Origin: Candidatus Zhuqueibacterota bacterium
Lineage (GTDB): Bacteria > Zhuqueibacterota > Zhuqueibacteria > Zhuqueibacterales > Zhuqueibacteraceae
Direction of reading: 5' to 3'
DNA length: 64,000 nt
NCBI GenBank assembly: GCA_022616415.1
Contig: JAKEEU010000316.1
Location: 1 to 64,000, forward strand
In this document: in pieces, positions 51,916-61,400 of the stretch
Numbering within the stretch: the stretch's first letter is position 1
How the letters are laid out: each line of letters opens with the position of its first letter
Program-made: the position numbers and the translations under genes
Notes under the pieces: generated by a model
Told to the model about the DNA's origin: nothing
Database searches by the model: none
Seen by the model: the letters and a program-made list of their open reading frames with translations, nothing else

Positions 51916-53454
51916 CTACGCCGCCAGACTCCTCCCTCCCGCCACCTGCCCCGTCGCCAAATGCATAATCCATTCCTGCGTCGCCTCCGGCCTCGAGAGA
52001 ATTCCAACAAGCCGCCCTTCCCACATCACGCCGATGCGATCCGCCAGCGCCATCACCTCCGGTAAGTCCGAGGAGATGACGATGACGGCACGGCCTTCGG
52101 CGGCGAGGCGGCGGATCAATTCGTGGATTTCGCGTTTGACGCCAATATCGATGCCGCAGGTTGGCTCGTCGAAAATCAGCACGCGACAGTTGGTTGCCAA
52201 CCAGCGCGCGAGCACCACTTTCTGGCGGTTGCCGCCGCTGAGATTCACAACTAGCTGCGCCAACGACGGTGTGCGAATGCGCAAATGCTCGACATGCTGT
52301 TGTGCGGTCGCTTTGACTTGTCGCCAATTGATGTGCCAACCCGCGCGCAATTTGTCGTAGCTGCTCAGCACGATGTTTTCCTGCACGCTCAAGCCCATGA
52401 TCAACCCTTGCAGATTGCGATCTTCCGTCAGCAGGCCGATACCGAGGCTAATGGCCTCAGCCGGCGAGGCCGGGTTGATTTCTTTGCTGTCGAGAAAAAT
52501 GCGGCCGGTTTGTTTGCGATCCGCGCCAAAAATCATGCGCGCTACTTCGGTGCGGCCTGAGCCAACGAGTCCGGCGAACCCGAAGATTTCTCCGGCTTGC
52601 ACACTGAAGCTGACACCATGCACCCATTTGCGGCCAAGATTTTCGACGCGCAAAACTTCGGCGGTCATAGGGTGCTGTTCTTGTCGTGCAATGTTTGAAT
52701 CTTCTTTTAACTCTCGCCCAACCATCCATTGCACGAGTTGCTGACGATTCGTACTTGCAACTTCCGTCGTTTTCACCCACCTGCCATCGCGGAGCACGGT
52801 GAGCCGGTCGCCAATTTCAAAGATCTCTTCGAGGCGATGCGAGATATAAATGATGCCAACGCCTTCTGCTGTGAGCCGCCGGATGAGAGAAAACAAATAC
52901 TCCAGTTCTTTGTCGGTCAGAGTCGCTGAAGGCTCGTCCATCGCGATGATGCGGGCGCGATGGTGCAAGGCTTTCGCAATCTCCACCATTTGGCGTTGCG
53001 CCACGCTGAGACGGGACACCGGCTGTTGCAGCGGCAACTCAACCCCGATTTGCGCGAGCAGAGCGCCGGCTTCGGCGCACAGTTTCTTCCAGTCAATGAA
53101 CGGCGATTTATCATTCCAGCGACGCGGCTGATGGCCGAGCAAAATATTCTCCGCCACCGAGAGCGCCGGCACGAGCTTGAAATCCTGGTAAATCACGCCA
53201 ATCCCCGTCGCAATCGCTTCCGCCGGATTCGCAAAATGCCGCTGCGTGCCATTCACCCAAATCTCGCCGCTGTCGGGTTTCTCTGCACCCGCTATCACTT
53301 TGATGAGCGTCGATTTCCCCGCGCCATTCTCGCCGACGAGGCAATGCACCTCGCCCGGCCGCAGATCGAAATTCACCTCATCCAACGCCACCACGCCGGG
53401 GTAGCGCTTGGAGAGGCGGCGGAGGCAAAGCAAATTGTTGATCGAGTCGGGCAA
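51916..53454 (-). CDS. Sugar ABC transporter ATPase, two nucleotide-binding domains (RbsA/MglA type)
   Basis: The 512-residue protein has two ABC domains in tandem. Domain 1 has Walker A GENGAGKSTLIKVIAG, signature-like LSVAQRQMVEIAKAL and Walker B IIAMDEPSATLT. Domain 2 has degenerate Walker A VGSGRTEVARMIFG, LSGGNRQKVVLARWL and VLIFDEPTCGIDIGVK, the hallmark of ribose/galactose/nucleoside importers. A TTG start is supported by GAGGGAG. The permease and binding-protein genes that normally accompany it are absent on both sides; downstream lies the Shedu gene instead. This suggests that the transporter operon was interrupted. Confidence 0.93.
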   Translation of the reverse strand: MPDSINNLLCLRRLSKRYPGVVALDEVNFDLRPGEVHCLVGENGAGKSTLIKVIAGAEKPDSGEIWVNGTQRHFANPAEAIATGIGVIYQDFKLVPALSVAENILLGHQPRRWNDKSPFIDWKKLCAEAGALLAQIGVELPLQQPVSRLSVAQRQMVEIAKALHHRARIIAMDEPSATLTDKELEYLFSLIRRLTAEGVGIIYISHRLEEIFEIGDRLTVLRDGRWVKTTEVASTNRQQLVQWMVGRELKEDSNIARQEQHPMTAEVLRVENLGRKWVHGVSFSVQAGEIFGFAGLVGSGRTEVARMIFGADRKQTGRIFLDSKEINPASPAEAISLGIGLLTEDRNLQGLIMGLSVQENIVLSSYDKLRAGWHINWRQVKATAQQHVEHLRIRTPSLAQLVVNLSGGNRQKVVLARWLATNCRVLIFDEPTCGIDIGVKREIHELIRRLAAEGRAVIVISSDLPEVMALADRIGVMWEGRLVGILSRPEATQEWIMHLATGQVAGGRSLAA

Positions 53455-53466
53455 GTTGGCTCCCTC

Positions 53467-53603
53467 GGAGTCTTGGAGTAAAGGATTATTGGATTGATGG
53501 ATTTTTGGATTAATGCTGAAATGTAAATCCTAATACTCCATTAATCCATTACCCCATCAATCCAACAATCCAGTGCTCCATGACTCCAAAACTCCATCAC
53601 TCC
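53467..53603. repeat. Octanucleotide arrays in inverted arrangement
   Basis: Left of centre, GGA(G/T) recurs at 53467, 53475, 53483, 53491, 53499 and 53507. Right of centre, TCC (or CCC) recurs at 53537, 53545, 53553, 53561, 53569, 53577, 53585, 53593 and 53601, all at exact 8-nt spacing. Thus an array of NNTCCANN units is faced by the same unit inverted. It fills the gap between the exported mannosidase and the ABC ATPase. Confidence 0.8.
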
Positions 53604-53609
53604 AGCTAT

Positions 53610-56600
53610 CTACTGGCTGATCTTCACCGTCTTCACCTCCCACGCGCCCAAATTCACCACCAGCTTTTGACCGGAGAGCGCCAGCGGCTTTTCTTCCCAC
53701 TCGATCAAATTCACTTCGCTCACCGTTTTCGCCGCAAACGGAAGGGAAATCGTCGCAGTGGCCGGCTTGCCCGTGCTCTCGTAAAGGCGCAGAATCCAGG
53801 TCTCACCGTCTTCGGCTTTTTTCAGCGCGGAGACCATCACCCGCGCCGGCTCGACACTGAAAAAGCTGTGCATCGCCGGCAATTTGCCGTCTTGCTGTTG
53901 GATCACGCGGGCGGCGAGCGGCAGGTTGAATGCATGGCCGTTTTGCACGGCGCCGCTGCTCCGCCAATCGCCATTGTGGGGCATGATCGCCAAAGCGAAA
54001 TGATGCTCGCTCTCGTCGGCCTTGGGATCGGGAGAATCCGGCGCGCGCAACGCCGTCACGCGCACCACGCCGTCTTGCACATCGACGCCGTATTTGGAAT
54101 CATTGACTACAGTCACGCCAAACTGCTCGTTCGAGAGGTCGAGCCATTTTTGCATGAGCATTTCTTCACCGTTGCTAGGGCGCTCCATCGCCGCGAAAGG
54201 AATTTCGGAGCTGACGCGGCCATCGAAGAGCTGGAAGGGATAAACGGCTTTCAGCGTTTTATTGCGCTCGCGCCAATTCGCGTGATAGCGCATTTCCACC
54301 CGCGGCAATGTGGCGTAAATCAAATACTCCTGCGCAATGTGAGAATTGCCGCACTCATACTTGGTCAGCAATCGCGCCCGTAGCGGGCCGGTCTCGAGCA
54401 CGATCGGCGGCTCCGCCAATTTCAGCCAATCCGACGTGCCGTCGTAGGCGATATTCAGCGCTGACTTTTCGCCGCCCTTCTCACCCAAAATTTTCAGGCC
54501 GCTGGATTTGTCCGCGATCCATTCACGATTTTGCTGGCTATCCACCAAATGCGCCAGCCCGCCGCGCACCGGATCGATTTGGACGCTGTAATAACTGTTG
54601 CTCAACGTGAGGCTATCGATATCCACACGCGCGCGAACGCTCAGATCCGGCTCTTCCGCGCTCCATTCCAGCCAGTAGACTTTGTAGCCGAACGCCGGCA
54701 CGTCTTCCGGCAGAAAGAGCAGGCGAAAGTGCATGCCATGCGCGGTCGAATCATGCTGCTGAATTTGGACGAGCAATTTTTTGCCGCCGGCGTCACGAAA
54801 ATACGGCGTCAGCTTAATCTCGGGTTCAACAGCATCTTTTTTCTTTTTCCCCTTTTGCAGTTTGGTCTTTGCTTTTTGCTCTTTGATTTTTGCCGTTTGC
54901 TGTTTATAAGGCACGGTCACTTCAACTTCAACCGCGTCCGTTCGCGGCCAGTTCAACGCGTTGTAAACGACGACCGGTATCTCGTCTTTGTCTTTGGACT
55001 GGCTGGTAATGGCCGTCTCAATGCGGGTCATGGATTTGTCGAGCGCGGCCTTGGCGGTTTCGATGGCTTCGCGATAGAGACGCTGGGAATTTTCATAATT
55101 GGCCGCGACGCCGGCGCCGCCCAAAAGATCGCGGTGCTGATTGAACAAAACGTTCCGCCACTGCGTGATAAATTCGGTTTGCGCGTAAACCATTCCATAA
55201 GGCTGCGCCAAAAGCGAGAACGCCTCCGCCGCCGGGAGCAACATTTCGCTGCGGCGATTGCCCCATTTTTGCAGCGCCTGGCTCGTCCACGCGCCGGCAA
55301 AGACCGGACTGATTTCCTCGCGATGCACGGGCAGCGTCAGCGATTGCTTGGCCAATTCTTGAAAAAATCCGTCGGTTGTGGCCATGCGCACCGTAGGTGT
55401 GGCTGGCCGATAGGCTAAATCTTCGGCGAGTCGAATGTCATAACCGGTTGGCCCGCCGCTCTGCTCGCCGACGTCGAAGAGCCGCAGCGCATGGGGCCAG
55501 TTAAATTCTTTCTTAGCCTGATGCGAATATCGCCGCACTTCCTTGGTGAGCCGCGAATTGAACCAATCCGGCGGCCGATAACCGAACACGCGGCTGCCGT
55601 CCAGCCCCTCCCATTCGAACAAACGCATCGTTTCCCAAGGCCGGTAAAAAACATACGCCGACGTGCCGCTTTTTTTCAAAATTTGCGGCAAGCTCCACGG
55701 ATGGCCGTTGGCATCCGGCATCCACGCGATTTTCACGTCGACGCCGAATTTTTCTTTGAGATAACGTTTGCCGTAAAGAAATTGGCGGGCCAACGCTTCG
55801 CCGGAGGACAAGTTGGCATCGCTTTCCACCCAAGTGCCACCGACGATTTCCCAGCGGCCATCACGTACCGCTTGTTGAATGGTGGCAAATAACGCCGGAT
55901 CGTCCTGCTCCATCCACCAATAAGCCAGCGCCTGGCCGTGCGAAAAATAAAAGTCCGGATATTTTTCGAGATGGCGAATCGCCTGTGAAAAAGCGCTGCG
56001 ACAAAGGTTGATCGTTTCCGGATAGCGCCACAACCATTCGGTGCCAATGTGCGAGGTGCCGGCAAGCGTCACATCCGGCAGTTTCGCCGCCGCCGCCGGA
56101 AGCTGCGGCAATTGGCTTTGGGCTTCGGCGATGATTTCGTTGAGCGAGTCGGCCTTGCCCTCTTTCATCGCCGACCACATTTTTTCCTCAAATTCTTCTT
56201 GCGCCGCAACCCGTTCGCCGCGATGGTATTGCTGCAGCAATGCCGCGGTCATGATATATCGACGCAGCTCAAGATGCTCAACCGTCAGAAACAAACGTGG
56301 CGACCCAGGCGCTTTCTCGGCGGAATCGAGAAGGGTGGAGTTGATTCGCACTTCAAACCGGCCGCCGGCCTTGGCGCTCTCCGTCAGCAACAAGTAGCCG
56401 GAATCCCCACGAAATTTGTATTTGGCCTCTTTGCCATTGATCAAAACGGACCCTTCGGCTTTGCCAAGATCGACCGTAAGATACACCGGGAAGCCGGCCC
56501 ATTCTTTGGGAAGAAAAATGACGCGACGAAATTCGAGGCTGCCGTTGGCGGCCAGCGTATCGATGCCTTCGACTTCGTAAGTTCCGAAAATGCGGCCGAG

Positions 56601-57716
56601 CAGACGGCTGTCATAGCGCAAGGGCACGACGCGGCGCACTTCGTATTTGCCAAATTGCAAGCGCATTTGCCAGGAGCCGGGGGCTTGAAATCCCGACACA
56701 ATGGTGGAAATCGGAACGCGAAAATTTAGCGGGCGCAACGCGCCGGCGTGCAACACAAAATTTTGCTCGCGATCGATTTGCACGCCGCGTTTCGCATCCA
56801 AGCGCTCAATGGCGGAGGCGCGCCGTGAGCGCGAAGCGGCGCCCGGGGGAGCGAAAAAGCGCACTCGACAATCTCCCAGCGCTTGCTGCTGCGGATTGGA
56901 GATAATGGTTTGCACCGCTACGATTGGAACGTTGTCGCGGCTGAAGATGAGATCGTCCGCCAATTCGAGAGGGCGAATGCGAATTTGCTCTGGATCGGCG
57001 CGCGGAATCGTCACGAGTCGTTCCGGCGTTTCAGCTTGAATAATCAAGCCGGCATCGCCGGCAATGGCATTGCGGCCGGCAAAACGGGCTGACAGCATCC
57101 ATTCGCCGACAATATTGACCACTTTGAAAAGAACGCTGTTCCAACCTTTTTGTACTGTGACTTGCACCGTGTCATCATCAAAACGATGCGTCCGGCGATC
57201 GGTGCGTTGCAACACCGATACGCCATTCACCCAGACGGCCACTTGCTCGTCAAACCCGGTGAGAAGCTGAACCGTATCGGCGCGGCTGCTATGCACGTAA
57301 ATATGCGCATAAGCCACCGCGCGCTCCAACGGCGGCAGATCCAGCACCGGGTCGAGAAAATTCAGAAAAGCGCCGCCGGCAGCACCGGGCGTTTGATAGT
57401 GCCGCCAAGTTTGTCCGGCCGTCTTCAAACCACCGTGAGGCCGCAACAACGCCTCACCGCCGATCAAATCCGTCGTGAGCGCACTGGTGTCTCGCGCCGG
57501 AAAGACGCCGAGAATCAGCCATTCATTCACGTAACCTTGCGATTGCGCGCGCGCTGAGGTAAAAAACGTCGATGCGATAAAAAGCGCCAAAAAGCAAATC
57601 GCCGCCTGCCACTTGCTCTTTGCCACTTGCTTTTTGCTTTTTTCTGTTTGCTGTTTACCGCCTTGCTTCCATCCTTCCACCTTTCCCTGCATCATCCGGA
57701 ACTGACGACCTGTCAT
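53610..57716 (-). CDS. Exported GH38-type alpha-mannosidase, large
   Basis: The ATG at 57716 follows AGGAGG and gives 1368 residues. A signal peptide is present but with an abnormally long Lys/Gln-rich n-region (about 35 residues) before the hydrophobic core (ICFLALFIASTFFTSARAQ). About 530 residues of beta domains, probably carbohydrate-binding, precede a GH38 catalytic region: AGTSHIGTEWLWRYPETIN with the zinc His-type site, GGTWVESDANLSSGEALARQ, KIAWMPDANGHPWSLPQIL with the nucleophile Asp, then C-terminal beta domains. A second Lys/Gln-rich insertion (KQQTAKIKEQKAKTKLQKGK) lies near residue 940. Both insertions coincide with 7-nt repeat arrays. It should act in the periplasm or outside the cell. 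Confidence 0.88.
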   Translation of the reverse strand: MTGRQFRMMQGKVEGWKQGGKQQTEKSKKQVAKSKWQAAICFLALFIASTFFTSARAQSQGYVNEWLILGVFPARDTSALTTDLIGGEALLRPHGGLKTAGQTWRHYQTPGAAGGAFLNFLDPVLDLPPLERAVAYAHIYVHSSRADTVQLLTGFDEQVAVWVNGVSVLQRTDRRTHRFDDDTVQVTVQKGWNSVLFKVVNIVGEWMLSARFAGRNAIAGDAGLIIQAETPERLVTIPRADPEQIRIRPLELADDLIFSRDNVPIVAVQTIISNPQQQALGDCRVRFFAPPGAASRSRRASAIERLDAKRGVQIDREQNFVLHAGALRPLNFRVPISTIVSGFQAPGSWQMRLQFGKYEVRRVVPLRYDSRLLGRIFGTYEVEGIDTLAANGSLEFRRVIFLPKEWAGFPVYLTVDLGKAEGSVLINGKEAKYKFRGDSGYLLLTESAKAGGRFEVRINSTLLDSAEKAPGSPRLFLTVEHLELRRYIMTAALLQQYHRGERVAAQEEFEEKMWSAMKEGKADSLNEIIAEAQSQLPQLPAAAAKLPDVTLAGTSHIGTEWLWRYPETINLCRSAFSQAIRHLEKYPDFYFSHGQALAYWWMEQDDPALFATIQQAVRDGRWEIVGGTWVESDANLSSGEALARQFLYGKRYLKEKFGVDVKIAWMPDANGHPWSLPQILKKSGTSAYVFYRPWETMRLFEWEGLDGSRVFGYRPPDWFNSRLTKEVRRYSHQAKKEFNWPHALRLFDVGEQSGGPTGYDIRLAEDLAYRPATPTVRMATTDGFFQELAKQSLTLPVHREEISPVFAGAWTSQALQKWGNRRSEMLLPAAEAFSLLAQPYGMVYAQTEFITQWRNVLFNQHRDLLGGAGVAANYENSQRLYREAIETAKAALDKSMTRIETAITSQSKDKDEIPVVVYNALNWPRTDAVEVEVTVPYKQQTAKIKEQKAKTKLQKGKKKKDAVEPEIKLTPYFRDAGGKKLLVQIQQHDSTAHGMHFRLLFLPEDVPAFGYKVYWLEWSAEEPDLSVRARVDIDSLTLSNSYYSVQIDPVRGGLAHLVDSQQNREWIADKSSGLKILGEKGGEKSALNIAYDGTSDWLKLAEPPIVLETGPLRARLLTKYECGNSHIAQEYLIYATLPRVEMRYHANWRERNKTLKAVYPFQLFDGRVSSEIPFAAMERPSNGEEMLMQKWLDLSNEQFGVTVVNDSKYGVDVQDGVVRVTALRAPDSPDPKADESEHHFALAIMPHNGDWRSSGAVQNGHAFNLPLAARVIQQQDGKLPAMHSFFSVEPARVMVSALKKAEDGETWILRLYESTGKPATATISLPFAAKTVSEVNLIEWEEKPLALSGQKLVVNLGAWEVKTVKISQ
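54854..54906. repeat. Heptanucleotide array inside the exported mannosidase gene, internal
   Basis: TTTG (last unit TTTA) recurs at 54854, 54861, 54868, 54875, 54882, 54889, 54896 and 54903, eight units with exact 7-nt spacing. It encodes the Lys/Gln-rich linker of the protein on the minus strand. Confidence 0.85.
57612..57657. repeat. Heptanucleotide array inside the exported mannosidase gene, signal peptide
   Basis: (C/T)TTG-type units recur at 57612, 57619, 57626, 57633, 57640, 57647 and 57654 with exact 7-nt spacing. They encode the long basic n-region before the signal-peptide core. The sequence is related to the array at 54854 (shared TTTGCTGTTTA end). Confidence 0.8.
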
Positions 57717-57851
57717 CTATTTTGCCTCCTGAAGAAAGTTTTTGTCCACGATGCCGACGGGCACAGGGAAAACCGCCGGCGCCTTTTCACCACGAAAATA
57801 TTTTGCAATCACTTAAAATATTCAACCGAGTTAATTTTGCTCTGTCCTTTA

Positions 57852-57956
57852 TCATTGCTGTTGCCGTTCTCTTTTTCGGCGCAATAGCTCTGGTATCACA
57901 ACAAAAATGAAAATCACCAAAGTGAGAGCGGCCATCATAAAAATAGCATTAGTCAT
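57852..57956 (-). CDS. Tiny membrane protein
   Basis: A 34-codon ORF starting MTNAIFMMAALTLVIFIFVV and ending in a basic tail (LLRRKRERQQQ) overlaps the stop codon of the 78-residue membrane protein by 8 nt. It is one membrane helix with a cytoplasmic Arg-rich tail. The arrangement suggests translational coupling and joint function, like small subunits of membrane complexes. No family recognised. Confidence 0.55.
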   Translation of the reverse strand: MTNAIFMMAALTLVIFIFVVIPELLRRKRERQQQ

Positions 57957-58185
57957 TTTTGCCTCGCGGTTTGGTAAGAAAAATATAAACACAGAACATG
58001 AGAAACCAAAACAGTGCCCCAACGACTAAATGAAACCATCTAAGACGCCCTTCGGTTAATGCACTGCCAAAAATCAATGCCCCAAAACCTATGTTACCAA
58101 GTTCAAGAAACTTCTCTCCAACAGCGTGGCGCTGCTCTTCCGTCAGCGTAAAAAATTCGACAAATGCTTTGCCCATTCGTGCCAT
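57949..58185 (-). CDS. Small two-helix membrane protein
   Basis: The 78-residue protein starts at an ATG preceded by GGAGGTGGG. An N-terminal amphipathic part (FFTLTEEQRHAVGEKFLELG) is followed by two hydrophobic segments (IGFGALIFGSALTEG and LVVGALFWFLMFCVYIFL) and a basic tail. It lies between two large glycosidase-like genes and overlaps the tiny ORF after it. No named function can be assigned. Confidence 0.7.
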   Translation of the reverse strand: MARMGKAFVEFFTLTEEQRHAVGEKFLELGNIGFGALIFGSALTEGRLRWFHLVVGALFWFLMFCVYIFLTKPRGKND

Positions 58186-58457
58186 TTTCCCACCTCCGCC
58201 GCCTTTTTTATTTTAGCTGCGAACACGATTTACAGCTTAAATATAATGAACTTTTGTGCAGCATCCAAGTGCTTTTATCTCAAGAGAATTGGAAACAAAA
58301 AGAATTTTACCAAAGCTGAAACACAGGTGGAAATTAATCCACCCTTTAAAGAATAATGAATGTGAATAAGTGGGCTTTTTCAGAAGAAAAGATTACGTAT
58401 GTCCACCAAAAAATAATGAACAAAACGGAGGGAACTCGACTGAAAAAGGCGTCCTGC
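58186..58457. other. 272-bp gap without recognised gene
   Basis: The stretch between the large glycosidase-like gene and the small membrane gene is AT-rich. I see no gene, repeat array or clear terminator in it. Confidence 0.4.
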
Positions 58458-61400
58458 CTATTGTTTTTCCGGTGGCGGCGCCGGCAATGCTGCTGTAGCG
58501 GCTTTGCTAACTTTCAAAAGCTGGTAACGTTTGCGATACTCACGTTTAAAATCTTCAACAGTGGCGGCAAAACTGAGCCGCTGACGCTCGGCTTGATTTT
58601 GCCAGTAAATTTCGACGCGCCGCACTTGCGACGAGAGATGGGCGCGGTCTTTCTCCAAAGAAATTCTGCGACCGTCAGCCACGATCCGTTCCACTTTGGC
58701 GAAATAGGGAAAATGCAGCACCAGGCGTTGCGGAGATGTTTGCCAATTTGTTGAAAAATCAATCACCATCCCGTTGTCGATCACCTCGGCTACAAACGAG
58801 ACCTTGCCAAAGTTGGTCACGGCATTCTGCACGGAAATCTTTTCCCCCGTTTTGATCCAAGCCGGCGAAACGGCGGAGAGCAGATGAAGCTCGCGGTCGT
58901 GCTCGCGCAGCAGCATGTTGCGCACGAGCATGAGCAAGCTTGCGGCAAAACCGGACCGGCCTGGCTGCAAAAATGATACAGGCAACGCCGGGCAATTGCG
59001 GTCGCCCCATGGCCGTAGGCGCTCGTCGCAGCCAAGGTGTGCGGCGCTCGTGTGCAAGAGCAAGGCATATAGTCTTTCAATCACGTTCGCTTGCTCGCCG
59101 CGCCTCAGCTCGGCCTCTGCAACATAAGCCGTCAAATCCGGGTACATCCAAAAGTCGAACGGATCGCGCTCATCGCTTTGTGCCAGCAAACCCTCGTCAA
59201 ATTGTCCGCGCGCTCTTTCCAAAGTCGCACTGACATTTTCGTCTCCCGGCGACAGAATCTCGCTGGGATAAACAGCGGCGAGATTGCCGGTGTCAAAGCC
59301 GCTCTCCAGTTCCAGCGCCGGCGCAATAAAGCCCTCGTTGGCTTTCGTGGCGTCGTTGAGCCGGCGATCAAAAGCTTTTCGCAATGCTTCCAATTCTTTT
59401 GTAAAAAAAGAAACATCTTCCGGCGCGCCCACGGCGCGGGCAATTTGGATGGCGTAGCGCCAACCGAGCAGCGCATAAAAATTATCACCGGTGGCATGAT
59501 TGGCGCGTTTGCCCGCAACTGCCGCCGGCAAAATTTTCCAAGAATCGCGCTGTCGCGCGTCGTGCAGCGCATGAAGGGTTTTCTTTAACGCAGGGTAAAT
59601 TTCCCGGCCAAAAGCCCAATCGCGAGTAAGCTCGAGATGTTGGCCATAAGCCCACAGGACCGGGCCGACTTCTCTCAATGCGATGGAAAACATCGCGCCG
59701 GGTGCTTGCGCCAGCCACAAGCGGCGAAGAATCTGTTTGGACAAATCGTGTTGTCCCGTCAAATCGAGCAAGCGCGCCAGCAACGCGGTCTCGCGCAGAT
59801 CGAAACCGCCGTGATCGAATTGTGTTCCCGGCGCGTTGAATTGATTGCCGGCGATCATAAGATACACCAAATTCGCGCGCCACGCCGCGTCGACTTTGCG
59901 CTCGGGCAATATGATTTGCGTTCCACGATTGAGTGCATTTTGCCAATAACGCACGGCATTTTCTCGCAGCCTATCGAAGTCCGCAGTGAAAACATTTTCT
60001 GCGAGTACGGCGGCTGAGCGCATGGGCGTTGCCGGCATGGAAAAAACGAGCGTGCGAGATTCTTCCGGCGCGAGCGTCCAGCGATATTCCAATCGACCGG
60101 CAGGCGTTTCCGCCTCAAGCGCTTCGCCATTCGAGAAATTAACAACCGGTGGCATTTCCGGCAGCACCATCAGCGCCTGTTCGTCGCGCAACAGCAAACG
60201 GCCGTCAACTTTGTAACGCCAATTGGGATTGAACGACAATTTGGCGGCAAGCGGGTGCAGCGCGTTATTGAAGCGCGGCGCCACAGCGAGCTTGGCCTCA
60301 GTCGAAGCATTGTTGCGGTTTTGCACCCGAACGCGCACCCAATTGAACAGCGGCGCGAGCGAGTCATCCGCCGCAGGAAACGCAAAAGTTTCAAAAGCGT
60401 ACTCAACGCCATCAACGCTCGTTCGGTAACGCACGATCGGCAAGCCCTCGGCGGTGAGCGATTTCACGCGACAACTCAACGGCGCCAAATCCGCGCCGCC
60501 AAGAAATATGATTTCAGCCCAGCCCGTATTGAGATAACCTTCCGGCGTTACGAGCGTGAATCCTGGACGATCTTTCGTGCCAAGAATCGCCATCGGCTTC
60601 TGAAAATAATCGAACGGCTCTTCGCGATCCATGGCTGGATCAGCCATCGACGCGACGTGAGGTGGTGCGAGCGCCTCGGGAAAATTGCTGATGGCGACCG
60701 GCGGCGCAACGATGCCGCCCTCGCCGCCAAAATCTTCAACGCGAACGGCGAGACTATTAGTGCGCTCGAATTGCGCCAGTTTCGTGATCTCGGTGAAAGT
60801 CAAACGCCGGTCGGCGTCAATGATATCCGTAGAAAGATCGCGCGCCAATTTCCCATTCACCCAAACTTGATAGCGATCATCGACGCCGCCGAAGCCGAGC
60901 CATAGGCGTTCGCCCTGCCACGAGTTGTCGAGCCGAAATTGGCAGCGATACCACGCCACACCGTCGTATCCTGAATAGCCCTGTCTTTCCCACGGCTCGC
61001 CGATGCGAATCAGCGGCCACTGTTTTTCATCGACTGGCTTGTCACCCCAACTCGTCACCGTCGCCATCGCCTGCGAGTCCGGCTTGAAATGCCATTCCGC
61101 CGGCAAGGCCTGAAAATAGACTTGGTGCAAACGAAAATCCTCAGCGTAAAAAATCGCGCGTTGGCCCGGCGCCAAACGCTGCCGGCCCTGCCAATCCGGC
61201 TTCCATGCTTGCGGCAAATCATTTGCATCGAGCGAAAAAAGCCGCGAGATATTGGTCAGCAAAATGTTGCCGCCGCCGGCATTCGCCACAAATTCCAACC
61301 GCTGCAAATCCTCCGGACCGGTGCCGGGTGGAAGCGGCACTGCGGTTTGCCGGACGATCGTCGTGTCGCTGCGAATGATGAGATTGTCGCTCCACAAATT

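Noticed and set aside
53467..53603. CRISPR array
   Set aside because: Units are 8 nt with no spacers and the direction inverts in the middle; no cas gene is near.
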